Source: Enhygromyxa salina
Lineage (GTDB): Bacteria > Myxococcota_A > Polyangia > Nannocystales > Nannocystaceae
NCBI RefSeq assembly: GCF_002994635.1
Contig: NZ_PVNL01000118.1
Location: forward strand, 62,001-126,000
Direction: 5' to 3'
DNA: 64,000 nucleotides
Part shown: positions 35,308-42,619 of the stretch, piece after piece
Numbering within the stretch: position 1 is the first letter of the stretch
Layout: every line of letters begins with the position of its first letter
Translations under genes and position numbers: made by a program
Notes under the pieces: model-generated
Database searches by the model: none
The model's input: only the letters and a program-made list of their open reading frames with translations
Told to the model about the DNA's origin: nothing

Positions 35308-36387
35308 ATGGAGGTCGAGATCGAGAACCTGCGAGGGCCCCTCGTGGAGCTGCGTCACCGCGACGCCGACGACTTGCAAATTTTCGACCGCTTCGCGACC
35401 TCGGCAGGGGCCGAGATCGTCATCTCGTCGCGCGACGGTGCGCGCAGCTTGGCGATCAGTGAAGCCGATCACGAGTCGCTGCGGCCAGGCGCACGACTGC
35501 GCGCCAGTGAGCCGCGCGTCGTCCCGCTCACGCCCGAGCGAATGATCGAGCTGGGCTTCACGCTCGCGCAGGGCTACGTGAGCTCGCGCCTCGCACCGAC
35601 GGGGCTGCGTGTGCTCGATCTGTTGTGCCCACTCGTCGATGGGGGATCGTGCTGGCTCCTCGGCGGCGCGGGCCTCGGTCGCATGCAGCTGCTCGACGAG
35701 CTTCAGCAGCGCCTGGTCCTCACCCACGCCCGCCAGACGCTGGTGTTTCCGCTGCATCCGGACAACACGGGAGGTCTCGCTGGTGCCCGGAGCCGCCCCG
35801 GCTTTGCCCCTGACGTTCAGGCCAACGTCAGGCGAATCTGGGTCGTCAGTGAGCACGCTGACAACCCCGTGCTCGCCGACCTCGAGCCGCTGGGGACCAG
35901 CCGCGTGTTCCTTGGGCCTCGGGCGCCCGCGCGCGGCTACTGGCCAGCCGTCGACTTCTTCGCGTCACACTCGAGCGCGCTGTCCAACGGCCAGGTCGAG
36001 CCCCTCCACGTCGAGCTCGTGGCCGAGGTCCTCGAGATCCTCGCCTGGGCCGAAGAGCTGCGGTCGGACGAGGTATTTGATCGTTTGGCCAGTCAGCGGC
36101 GCTTCGCCGAGGCCGTCGCACGCACCATCGAGCTCTGCGTATTCGCCCAGATCGAGCTATCTGCCGCCGACAGGGCCCGATTTCAGGTCGCCATGGACCT
36201 CGAGCGCTACCTCGCTCAACCGCTTCACATCGGCAAAGAGTCGACCGGGATCGACGGCACGCACACTGCATATGGCGACATGTTGCGGGGCTGTAGCGAT
36301 GTCGTGGCTGGTCGCCGTCCAAACGGTGGGTACGACACTCCTGCGCGGCCAGGAAGCGGGACCGCGTCGCTTGACACATCAGATTAA
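35308..36387 (+). CDS. Degenerate F1-ATPase beta-subunit-like protein
   Basis: A 359-residue protein starting at MEVEIENLRGPLVELRH. It aligns in order with F1 beta but is about 110 residues shorter. The segment before the P-loop (SSRLAPTGLRVLDLLCPLVD) is typical of beta. The P-loop reads GGAGLGRM (119-126) where the family has GGAGVGKT, so the Walker A Lys and Thr are missing. The C-terminal part RFQVAMDLERYLAQPLHIGK then STG matches the beta ending (KIQRFLSQPF-type). The catalytic Glu region and the arginine-rich middle are eroded. No other ATP synthase subunit is nearby. It is unlikely to hydrolyse ATP; a nucleotide-independent binding role, or a gene on its way to decay, are both possible. 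The frame is fully open. Confidence 0.7.
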   Translation: MEVEIENLRGPLVELRHRDADDLQIFDRFATSAGAEIVISSRDGARSLAISEADHESLRPGARLRASEPRVVPLTPERMIELGFTLAQGYVSSRLAPTGLRVLDLLCPLVDGGSCWLLGGAGLGRMQLLDELQQRLVLTHARQTLVFPLHPDNTGGLAGARSRPGFAPDVQANVRRIWVVSEHADNPVLADLEPLGTSRVFLGPRAPARGYWPAVDFFASHSSALSNGQVEPLHVELVAEVLEILAWAEELRSDEVFDRLASQRRFAEAVARTIELCVFAQIELSAADRARFQVAMDLERYLAQPLHIGKESTGIDGTHTAYGDMLRGCSDVVAGRRPNGGYDTPARPGSGTASLDTSD

Positions 36388-36397
36388 CCTGTATACT
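36371..36397 (+). promoter_or_regulatory. Sigma-70-like promoter for the LDYSK-repeat gene
   Basis: TTGACA at 36371-36376 and TATACT at 36392-36397, with a 15-base spacer, about 20 bases before the ATG at 36418. AAGGA lies at 36407-36411. Both hexamers are close to consensus, although the spacer is shorter than the usual 17. Confidence 0.6.
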
Positions 36398-36417
36398 TTC
36401 GGCACCAAGGATCGACC

Positions 36418-36813
36418 ATGCAGCATATCCAGCAGTCAACCACCGCTCATCGCAACATTCTCGTCGGCCTCGCCGTGGGCACCGGGGCAATCGCCACTGG
36501 ATGCGGCGTTCCGCAGCCCGCCTCGCTGGAGAACAGCGGCATGGCAGGTCTCGACTACAGCAAGTTGGACTACAGCAAGCTGGACTACAGCAAGCTCGAT
36601 CCGATGCAGATGGGCAACGAGGAGTGCCACATCAGCAAGTTCGAGGGTCAGGTCCTGTCGGACGCGCTCAAGGATCGGCTGTTCCGGGCCCTCGACCGTG
36701 CGCAAGAGCTCAAGCTCGGCGACGACGTGTACAACAACATCGAGCACACGATCGGCGCGCTCTACAAGAGCGACGAGTTGTTCCAGGAGTACAACGAGCT
36801 GCTCTGCTGGTAG
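36418..36813 (+). CDS. Small exported protein with LDYSK repeats
   Basis: A 131-residue protein. Residues 14-29 (ILVGLAVGTGAIATGC) form a short signal with a possible lipid Cys, although its lipobox is weak. Then come three back-to-back copies of LDYSK ending DYSKLDPMQM, and a C-terminal helical part (about 66-131) with NEECHISKFEGQVLSDALKD and VYNNIEHTIGALYKSDELFQ and a final NELLCW. The two C-terminal Cys could pair. The gene has its own near-consensus promoter and an intrinsic terminator, so it is an independent, probably well-expressed unit set in a biosynthetic region. Function unknown; the repeats suggest an oligomer, an adhesin-like anchor or a modified peptide. Confidence 0.75.
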   Translation: MQHIQQSTTAHRNILVGLAVGTGAIATGCGVPQPASLENSGMAGLDYSKLDYSKLDYSKLDPMQMGNEECHISKFEGQVLSDALKDRLFRALDRAQELKLGDDVYNNIEHTIGALYKSDELFQEYNELLCW

Positions 36814-36842
36814 TCTCTCGTCTCGCGACGAAGAACGTATAG

Positions 36843-36874
36843 GAGGACCCCTGGAGGGTCCTCTTCTCGTTTTT
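36843..36874 (+). terminator. Intrinsic terminator after the LDYSK-repeat gene
   Basis: Perfect 8-bp stem GAGGACCC/GGGTCCTC with a five-base loop, followed after six bases by TTTTT. It ends just before the epimerase gene. Confidence 0.75.
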
Positions 36875-36884
36875 GGTTGTCCCC

Positions 36885-37841
36885 ATGCCACTGCCCTGCC
36901 TCATCACTGGTGCGAGCGGCTTCATAGGTACGCAGCTGGTCTCGCGGCTGCGCGCGGCAGGACGGCCGGTTCGGCTCGTCGCCCGCACGCCGCCTCCCGA
37001 TGATGACCGCTCGCAATGGACGAGCCTGGATCTCTCCTATGCGATCGATTGGTCGACATTGCTCGAGGGTGTCGAGACGGTATTCCACCTCGCGGCCCAG
37101 ACCAGCGCGCAGCACAGCATCCGCGATCCAGCGGCCAGCCGACGCATCAATGTCGATCCAGTTCGGCAGCTGATCCAGTGGGCACGCACACGCTCGCAAC
37201 CCTTGCGCGTGATCTTGTCGAGCACCGAGACCGTCGCGGGCCTCCACCAGGGGGTCCTCCACGACGGCCTCGTCGACGCCCCCTCGACCCCGTACGACGT
37301 GCACAAGCGCGAGGCCGAGGTCCTGCTCAGCGAAGCCCACGCGCGCGGATGGGTGCGGGCGGCGAGCTTGCGCCTGACCACCGTCTACGGGCCGAGCCAC
37401 CGCCCTCGGGCGCCCGAGCGAGGTGTCATTGGGATCATGATCGAGCGCGCGCTCGCGGGTCAGCCCCTCACGATCTACGGAAGTGGAGCGCCTCTGCGAG
37501 ACTTCCTCTACCTCGACGACGCGGTCGAGGCCCTGCTCGCCGCCGAGCGCCACGTCGAGACCCTCGCGGGCGACCACTACCTCGTCGGTGCAGGTCGCTC
37601 CCTCAGCCTGCACAGCGCGATCACCCAGGTCGCCGCGCTCGTGGGCGCCGAGCTTGGCCGGGAGATCTCGGTCACCCACGTCCCGCCCCCGCCGGGCCTC
37701 CCCGCGATCGACGGCCGCAGCGTGCGGGTCGACGCCGAGCGGTTCCGGGTCCGCAGCGGATGGCGGCCAGAGGTTGACTTCGACCTCGGGCTTGAACGTA
37801 CGCTTCGCTGGCACATGGCCAAGCGTCGGGAGCAGCAATGA
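36885..37841 (+). CDS. NAD-dependent epimerase/dehydratase (sugar SDR)
   Basis: A 318-residue extended short-chain dehydrogenase. The nucleotide-binding motif is TGASGFIG at the N-terminus (CLITGASGFIGTQLVSRL). The usual catalytic Ser/Thr strand is VILSSTETV, and the YxxxK motif is Y-DVH-K in TPYDVHKREAEVL. RLTTVYGPSHRPRAPERGVI and PLTIYGSGAPLRDFLYLDDA are typical sugar-nucleotide epimerase/4-ketoreductase segments. It probably acts on a dTDP-activated deoxyhexose, but whether as epimerase, reductase or dehydratase cannot be told. The ATG at 36885 lies about ten bases after the upstream terminator; it overlaps the DegT gene by ATGA, so the two are coupled. Confidence 0.88.
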   Translation: MPLPCLITGASGFIGTQLVSRLRAAGRPVRLVARTPPPDDDRSQWTSLDLSYAIDWSTLLEGVETVFHLAAQTSAQHSIRDPAASRRINVDPVRQLIQWARTRSQPLRVILSSTETVAGLHQGVLHDGLVDAPSTPYDVHKREAEVLLSEAHARGWVRAASLRLTTVYGPSHRPRAPERGVIGIMIERALAGQPLTIYGSGAPLRDFLYLDDAVEALLAAERHVETLAGDHYLVGAGRSLSLHSAITQVAALVGAELGREISVTHVPPPPGLPAIDGRSVRVDAERFRVRSGWRPEVDFDLGLERTLRWHMAKRREQQ

Positions 37842-38956
37842 GCGAAGAGAACATCAACGTCTGGGGGTACCTGCGCGAGTACGAGGCCGAGCGCGACGAT
37901 CTGCTCGACGCCGTCGAGCAGGTGTTTCGCTCGGGCCGCCTGATCCTCGGCGACAGCGTCCAGCGCTTCGAGCACGCGTTCGCCAGCTACTGCGGCCTCG
38001 CGCACGGCGTCGGCGTCGGCAACGGCACCGACGCCCTCGTGGTCGCGCTCGAGGCCCTCGACGTCGGGCCCGGTGATGAAGTCGTGACCGTCTCCAACAC
38101 CGCCGCGCCCACGATTGTGGCGATCAACACCGTCGGCGCCCGGGCACGGTTCGTCGACATCGACCCGAAGACCATGCTCATGGACACCAGCGCGCTCGCG
38201 GGCGCGCTGTCCGAGCGGACCCGCTGCATCCTGCCCGTCCACCTGTACGGCCAGTGCGTCGACATGAGCCCCGTGCTCGAGCTCGCCCGCGCGCGCGGGG
38301 TGGCGGTGCTCGAGGACTGCGCCCAGGCTCACGGCGCGACGCTCCGAGGCGCGCGCGCGGGCAGCTTCGGTGACATCGCCGCGTTCTCGTTCTATCCGAC
38401 CAAGGTCCTCGGCGCCTACGGAGACGGCGGGCTGGTGGCGACCTCCGACGACGCGCTCGCGGCTGCCTGCCGACGGCTCCGCTACTACGGCATGGCCGAG
38501 CGCTACTACGTGCTCCAGCGGGGTCACAACACGCGCCTCGACGAGCTTCAGGCCGAGCTCCTCAACCGCAAGCTGACCCGCCTCGACGCCTACATCGAGC
38601 GGCGTCAACAGCTCGCGGCCCGCTATGCCGAGCGCCTCGCCGACACCGAGCTACGCCTGCCCGTGGTCGGCCCCGAGCGCACCCACGTCTACTACGTCTA
38701 CGTCGTCCGTCACCCCAAGCGCGACGCGATCATCTCGGCGCTGCGCGAGCGCGGCATCAACCTCAACATCAGCTACCCGTGGCCGTGCCACACCATGGAG
38801 GGCTTCGCCCACTTCGGCTACGCCAAGGGTGACCTGCCCGTGACGGAGGCTGTCGCCGAGCAGATCTTCTCGCTGCCGATGTACCCCTCGCTGACCGACG
38901 CGGAGCAAGACCGCGTCTGTGACGAGCTACGCTCCGTGCTCGCCGAGCTGCAATAG
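37838..38956 (+). CDS. DegT/DnrJ/EryC1 family aminotransferase
   Basis: A 372-residue PLP enzyme. Family features: LGDSVQRFEHAFASYCG, GVGNGTDALVVALEALDV, VHLYGQCVDMSPVLELARAR, VLEDCAQAHGATLRGARAGS and the PLP lysine in FSFYPTKVLGAYGDGGLVAT. RGHNTRLDELQAELLNRKLT follows. It would transfer an amino group to a 3- or 4-keto deoxysugar nucleotide, with Glu or Gln as donor. The ATGA overlap with the epimerase suggests a joint step to an aminodeoxysugar. Length is normal for the family. Confidence 0.93.
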   Translation: MSEENINVWGYLREYEAERDDLLDAVEQVFRSGRLILGDSVQRFEHAFASYCGLAHGVGVGNGTDALVVALEALDVGPGDEVVTVSNTAAPTIVAINTVGARARFVDIDPKTMLMDTSALAGALSERTRCILPVHLYGQCVDMSPVLELARARGVAVLEDCAQAHGATLRGARAGSFGDIAAFSFYPTKVLGAYGDGGLVATSDDALAAACRRLRYYGMAERYYVLQRGHNTRLDELQAELLNRKLTRLDAYIERRQQLAARYAERLADTELRLPVVGPERTHVYYVYVVRHPKRDAIISALRERGINLNISYPWPCHTMEGFAHFGYAKGDLPVTEAVAEQIFSLPMYPSLTDAEQDRVCDELRSVLAELQ

Positions 38957-38974
38957 CTCTCGATCACCCGGCCA

Positions 38975-40210
38975 TCACTGGCCAGAGGATCCGAGCGCGA
39001 CCTCGGGCAGGTAGGTCAGCCACTGTCCGCCGGCGGCCTCGAAGCCGCGCTCTTTCGCGAAGATCTCCGTGGCGTGGTTCCACGCGAACAGCAGCGCGAC
39101 GTCGGGATAGTTGGCGCTGAACTGTTCGTGCGGCACGATCGGAATGTGGGCCCCCGGTGAGAACCGCCCCTGCTTGGCGGGCGTGACGTCACAGATGCTC
39201 TCGATCAGCTCCGGCCCGAGCTTGGCGTAGTTGATCATCGTCGAGCTCTTGGCGGTCGCGCCGTAGCCCTGGACCCGCTTGCCCTCCGCGCGGAGCTGCT
39301 CGAGGGTCTCGCGCAGCTGCACCGCGAGGCGCGAGACCTTGGCCGCGAGGGCCTCGTAGGGGGCGGGCGTGTCGAGGCCGAGGCTGGTCTCGTAGGCCAG
39401 CTGCGCGGCGACCCGAGGGCTGGGCGCCCGCGCGCCCGCCTGCGCGAGGGTGTAGCGCATCGACCCCCCGTGCACGACTCGCGGTGCGACATCGATGAGC
39501 TCGAGCCCGTGCCGCGCGGCGAGCTTCGCCACGCTGCGCGCACGGAAGTAGAACACGTGCTCTTCGTAGAACTGATCGAACGCGCCGCGGGCCAGGATCT
39601 CCGGGAGGTAGGGATCCTCGAAGCAAAACACCCCGCGCGGCGCCAGGAGCGAGCGAACACCCTCGAGGACGTCGCCGATCGCGTCGACATGGCACAACAC
39701 GTTGGCCCCGACCACGGCGTCGGCGGGTCCATGCGCCTCGCGCAGCGCGTGTGCCAGGGCCGTCGTGAAGAACGCGACGTGGGTGTCGAGACCGCGCGCG
39801 CGGGCGACCTCGGCGACGTTGGCCGAGGGCTCGATACCCAGCGCTCGGTGCCCGGCGGCCTCGAGATGTTGAAGCATGATCCCGTCGTTGCTCCCGAGCT
39901 CGACAACGAATGAGCGGGTGCCCGAGTGCGGCTCGAGCACGGGGCCGAGCTCGTCCACGAACGCCGCGAAGTGCGAGACCATCCCCGCCGAGGTCGACGA
40001 GAAGTACGCGTAGTGGTCGTGGAACATCCGCGTGGACTCGACCAGCTCGACGAGCTGGACCAGCTCACAGCTCGGGCAGCGAGCGACGGCGAGGTTGAAG
40101 AAGAACTCGTCTCGAAACCCCGCGCGGGTCGGGAAGTGGTTCGCGATGGGCATCGACCCGAAGTCGATGAACGGCTCGATCTGCGCGCTACAGGCCAGGC
40201 AACGGGACAT
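38975..40210 (-). CDS. Sugar C-methyltransferase (TylCIII/NovU-like)
   Basis: A 411-residue protein beginning MSRCLACSAQIEPFIDFGSM with the zinc-binding CxxC; the second CxxC is in ARCPSCELVQLVE. The SAM domain has FVVELGSNDGIMLQHLEAAG and ALGIEPSANVAEVARARGLD, then VVGANVLCHVDAIGDVLEGV and YEEHVFYFRARSVAKLAARH. The C-terminal part ends with GYGATAKSSTMINYAKLGPE and IPIVPHEQFSANYPDVALLF. This three-part layout is that of NDP-hexose C-3/C-5 methyltransferases. It is the only minus-strand gene of the sugar set and faces the DegT gene tail to tail, 18 bases apart, so it needs its own promoter. Confidence 0.92.
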   Translation of the reverse strand: MSRCLACSAQIEPFIDFGSMPIANHFPTRAGFRDEFFFNLAVARCPSCELVQLVELVESTRMFHDHYAYFSSTSAGMVSHFAAFVDELGPVLEPHSGTRSFVVELGSNDGIMLQHLEAAGHRALGIEPSANVAEVARARGLDTHVAFFTTALAHALREAHGPADAVVGANVLCHVDAIGDVLEGVRSLLAPRGVFCFEDPYLPEILARGAFDQFYEEHVFYFRARSVAKLAARHGLELIDVAPRVVHGGSMRYTLAQAGARAPSPRVAAQLAYETSLGLDTPAPYEALAAKVSRLAVQLRETLEQLRAEGKRVQGYGATAKSSTMINYAKLGPELIESICDVTPAKQGRFSPGAHIPIVPHEQFSANYPDVALLFAWNHATEIFAKERGFEAAGGQWLTYLPEVALGSSGQ

Positions 40211-40303
40211 CGTCGTCGGAATACACTTGGTCGCGCGGGCCAGGCAACCGTCGCCACCTCGGCGGTTGGCGGCGACGATGGAGCATGTATCATCCTGCGC
40301 GAG

Positions 40304-42619
40304 GTGAGCCCCGAACACCCCACCGAGCCGCAGCTGTGGCTGTGCCGCGAGCCCTGCGCGTACATCAGCGCAGCGAGAGCGTGGACTCGCGGTCGGGGCG
40401 TCCCGATCCTCGGCGATCAGGTCGGCGCGGGCTTCGGTCACGAACCAACCGTGGCGGCTGTCAGCGAGCCCCTCGCCACCCCAGATCGAGAGCCCGCGAG
40501 CGACGGCGACCCCCGTCGCGTGATCGTGACCGCGGCCGGCGGGGTCGTCGAAGCGGGCGCTCGGCTGCTCGCCCGGGCCTCCGGCCGCTGCCTCATCGTG
40601 CTCGAACCCGGCCGCGAGGGCCCGTCGCTCGACGAGGTGTTCGCCCGCGCCCCCTCGCTGGTCAGCCTGACCTTCGCCGTTCCCGCGTGGGGTGACGACG
40701 GACGCCCCAACCCCACGCGGCTGTTCGATCTGCTCCGCCGCGCCCGCGAGCACCACACGCAGCTGTGCGACCGCCCCTGGGGCGTGATCACGGGCGCCGA
40801 CCCGCTCAGCTTCACGCGCGTCATCGCAAAGTCGATCATGGGCCCCGAGATCGCGGCGGCCTACGCCGCGGCCCAGTCGCTCGTGTTCACCACGGGGAGC
40901 GCGAGCTCGAATTGGATCTCGCTGCCACCGTTCGATCCCGAGGCCCAGAACACGGACGCCCCGCTGCTCGTCGTCGACGACGCGCTCGTCGCCTCGAAGG
41001 CCGCCCTCGAGGTCGTCGCCAGGCGCTGGTCGCTGCTCTTCTTCAAGGGCCACGGCCGGCCCTACTGCGCGTGTCAGGGGTATCTGTGCGGGGCCCGCTC
41101 GCTGGTCCGCTCGCCGACCGAGCCGAGCGAGCGCTGCGTGCTGGGCATGGACTGCGCCAGCCCCCGCGACGGCAGCTACCGTCCGGGGTTCCCGGCGTTT
41201 CCTCGCGTCGACCCTCGGCGCTACGACGCACCCGTCGTCGTCATGGACTGCTGCGGGACGGGGAACCTCTCGTCACCCGTGTGGGGCTCCGGCGTTCCCA
41301 CCGTGTCCTTCCACGCCCTCGCGGGCTCGGCCAGCGCGGTGATCACGGGTGATCAGGTCACCATGGTCCGCTCGGGTAGCTACCTCGATGTGCTGTGGGC
41401 CCTGCACACCAGCGCGACGCTCGGGGAGGCCGTCGTGCGCCTCAACGAGGTTCGCCCCGACGCCAACGCCAAGCTGCCGTACTTCTTGCTCGGTGATCCC
41501 GAGCTCGTGGCTGGCGCGACGCGCTGGCCCGGCTGGGTCGCCGAGGCTGCGCGACGCGACGCGACCCGCCCCGACACCCTCAGCTTTGGGTTGCCGGCTT
41601 CAGGCGCCACGCCCTTCGTCCGAGCCGTGCTCAGCGACGCGGCGTCGACACCCAGCCGCGACGCGGCGTGGACATGGACATGGACATGGTTCACCTCGAT
41701 CGAGCGCGAGGCCGGCGTCGAGCTCGGCAAGCCCCGCGCGTTCCGTACCTCCGTAGGCGACGAGCTCTGGCTCGACCTCACCCGCGCCAAGACCGACGAC
41801 CACTGCATCGAGCTGCGAGTCGAGCCACGCCCGAGCCTCACCGTCGACAGCAGCCTGTACGCCGCCGCGCGCTCGCTCGAGCAACGCATGCGCGCCTGGA
41901 CGCCGACCGTCCGCGAGTGGGGCGCGCCGCTCCAAAAAGCCGGCGAGCGAGTCCTCCGCCTCGGGGCCAGGCTCGCGGAGCTCGCGGGATGTGCGGTCGT
42001 TGGCGAGGCCGCGGACTTCGAAGAGGCGCTCGCGCTCACGGAGCGCGGCTGGGTCAGTGCCCACGCGCAGCTCGTGAGTCGCGCCGTCGAGGGTCTGTGC
42101 GCCGGGGGCCTCTGGCCGTTTCGTCTCTGGGCGTTCTCGGACTTCTCCGGCGCCACGGACGGCCGGCCGTGTCCCTACTGCGGGCTGCAGCCCACGCTGT
42201 TGCGCGCCTACCGGTCCGCCCCAGTCGGCACCCGTCAGCAGTGGGAGTGCAACGACTGCTCGCTGATCCAGGATCGACCGCCACACACGTCGTTCGAGCT
42301 CGAGTTCAACCTGCCCAAGCGGCTGCGAGCGGGCGAGACGGCGCCCGTCGAGCTGCGCATCACCAACACCAGCGACAGCGTGATCCGTGGAGCGGCGATC
42401 GCCGTGGTCGACGGCCTCGGCCACGGCGTCACACACGAGCCCAGCCGCGCGCAGGGGTTCGAGCTCGCCGCCGGAGCCGAGCGACACATCGCGCTGCGCT
42501 TCGAGCTTCCGGAGCCGCCCTCGATCGCCCACACCTACTGGGCCCGCGCGCTGCTCCTCGTGGACGGCGTGTGGCAGCTGTCGAGCCGTCCCCTGCTCGT
42601 CGCGCGTGGGGATCCGTGA
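40304..42619 (+). CDS. Caspase-fold (C25/CHAT-like) protein with zinc ribbon
   Basis: About 771 residues from a GTG at 40304; no ATG is available in frame upstream, and the first 60 residues are uncertain. Residues about 65-400 look like a caspase-hemoglobinase fold: VIVTAAGGVVEAGARLL, VFTTGSASSNW, the His element LLFFKGHGRPYC (H250), the Cys element VVVMDCCGTGNL (C316, C317, the second in a C-x-T-G setting as in CHAT proteases) and YFLLGDPELVAG, which is typical of gingipain C25 relatives. Near 622-665 a zinc ribbon has CPYCGLQ and WECNDCSL. A C-terminal Ig/CARDB-like sandwich follows (LRAGETAPVELRITNTSDSV). There is no signal peptide. It overlaps the 2,3-dehydratase gene by GTGA, an odd pairing of a protease-like protein with sugar synthesis. 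Confidence 0.7.
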   Translation: MSPEHPTEPQLWLCREPCAYISAARAWTRGRGVPILGDQVGAGFGHEPTVAAVSEPLATPDREPASDGDPRRVIVTAAGGVVEAGARLLARASGRCLIVLEPGREGPSLDEVFARAPSLVSLTFAVPAWGDDGRPNPTRLFDLLRRAREHHTQLCDRPWGVITGADPLSFTRVIAKSIMGPEIAAAYAAAQSLVFTTGSASSNWISLPPFDPEAQNTDAPLLVVDDALVASKAALEVVARRWSLLFFKGHGRPYCACQGYLCGARSLVRSPTEPSERCVLGMDCASPRDGSYRPGFPAFPRVDPRRYDAPVVVMDCCGTGNLSSPVWGSGVPTVSFHALAGSASAVITGDQVTMVRSGSYLDVLWALHTSATLGEAVVRLNEVRPDANAKLPYFLLGDPELVAGATRWPGWVAEAARRDATRPDTLSFGLPASGATPFVRAVLSDAASTPSRDAAWTWTWTWFTSIEREAGVELGKPRAFRTSVGDELWLDLTRAKTDDHCIELRVEPRPSLTVDSSLYAAARSLEQRMRAWTPTVREWGAPLQKAGERVLRLGARLAELAGCAVVGEAADFEEALALTERGWVSAHAQLVSRAVEGLCAGGLWPFRLWAFSDFSGATDGRPCPYCGLQPTLLRAYRSAPVGTRQQWECNDCSLIQDRPPHTSFELEFNLPKRLRAGETAPVELRITNTSDSVIRGAAIAVVDGLGHGVTHEPSRAQGFELAAGAERHIALRFELPEPPSIAHTYWARALLLVDGVWQLSSRPLLVARGDP

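Noticed and set aside
34168..35856. Longer 562-residue version of the SMP-30 lipoprotein
   Set aside because: Codons before 35223 overlap the degenerate ATPase-like gene and look like shadow sequence; the ATG at 35223 starts a proper lipoprotein signal.
39926..40303. Extension of the caspase-like protein upstream of 40304
   Set aside because: It is antisense to the methyltransferase N-terminus, whose zinc CxxC motifs are clear.
41668..42615. N-terminal extension of the 2,3-dehydratase
   Set aside because: It lies entirely in an alternative frame of the caspase-like gene and is Arg/Ala-rich; GTG at 42616 gives the normal family length.
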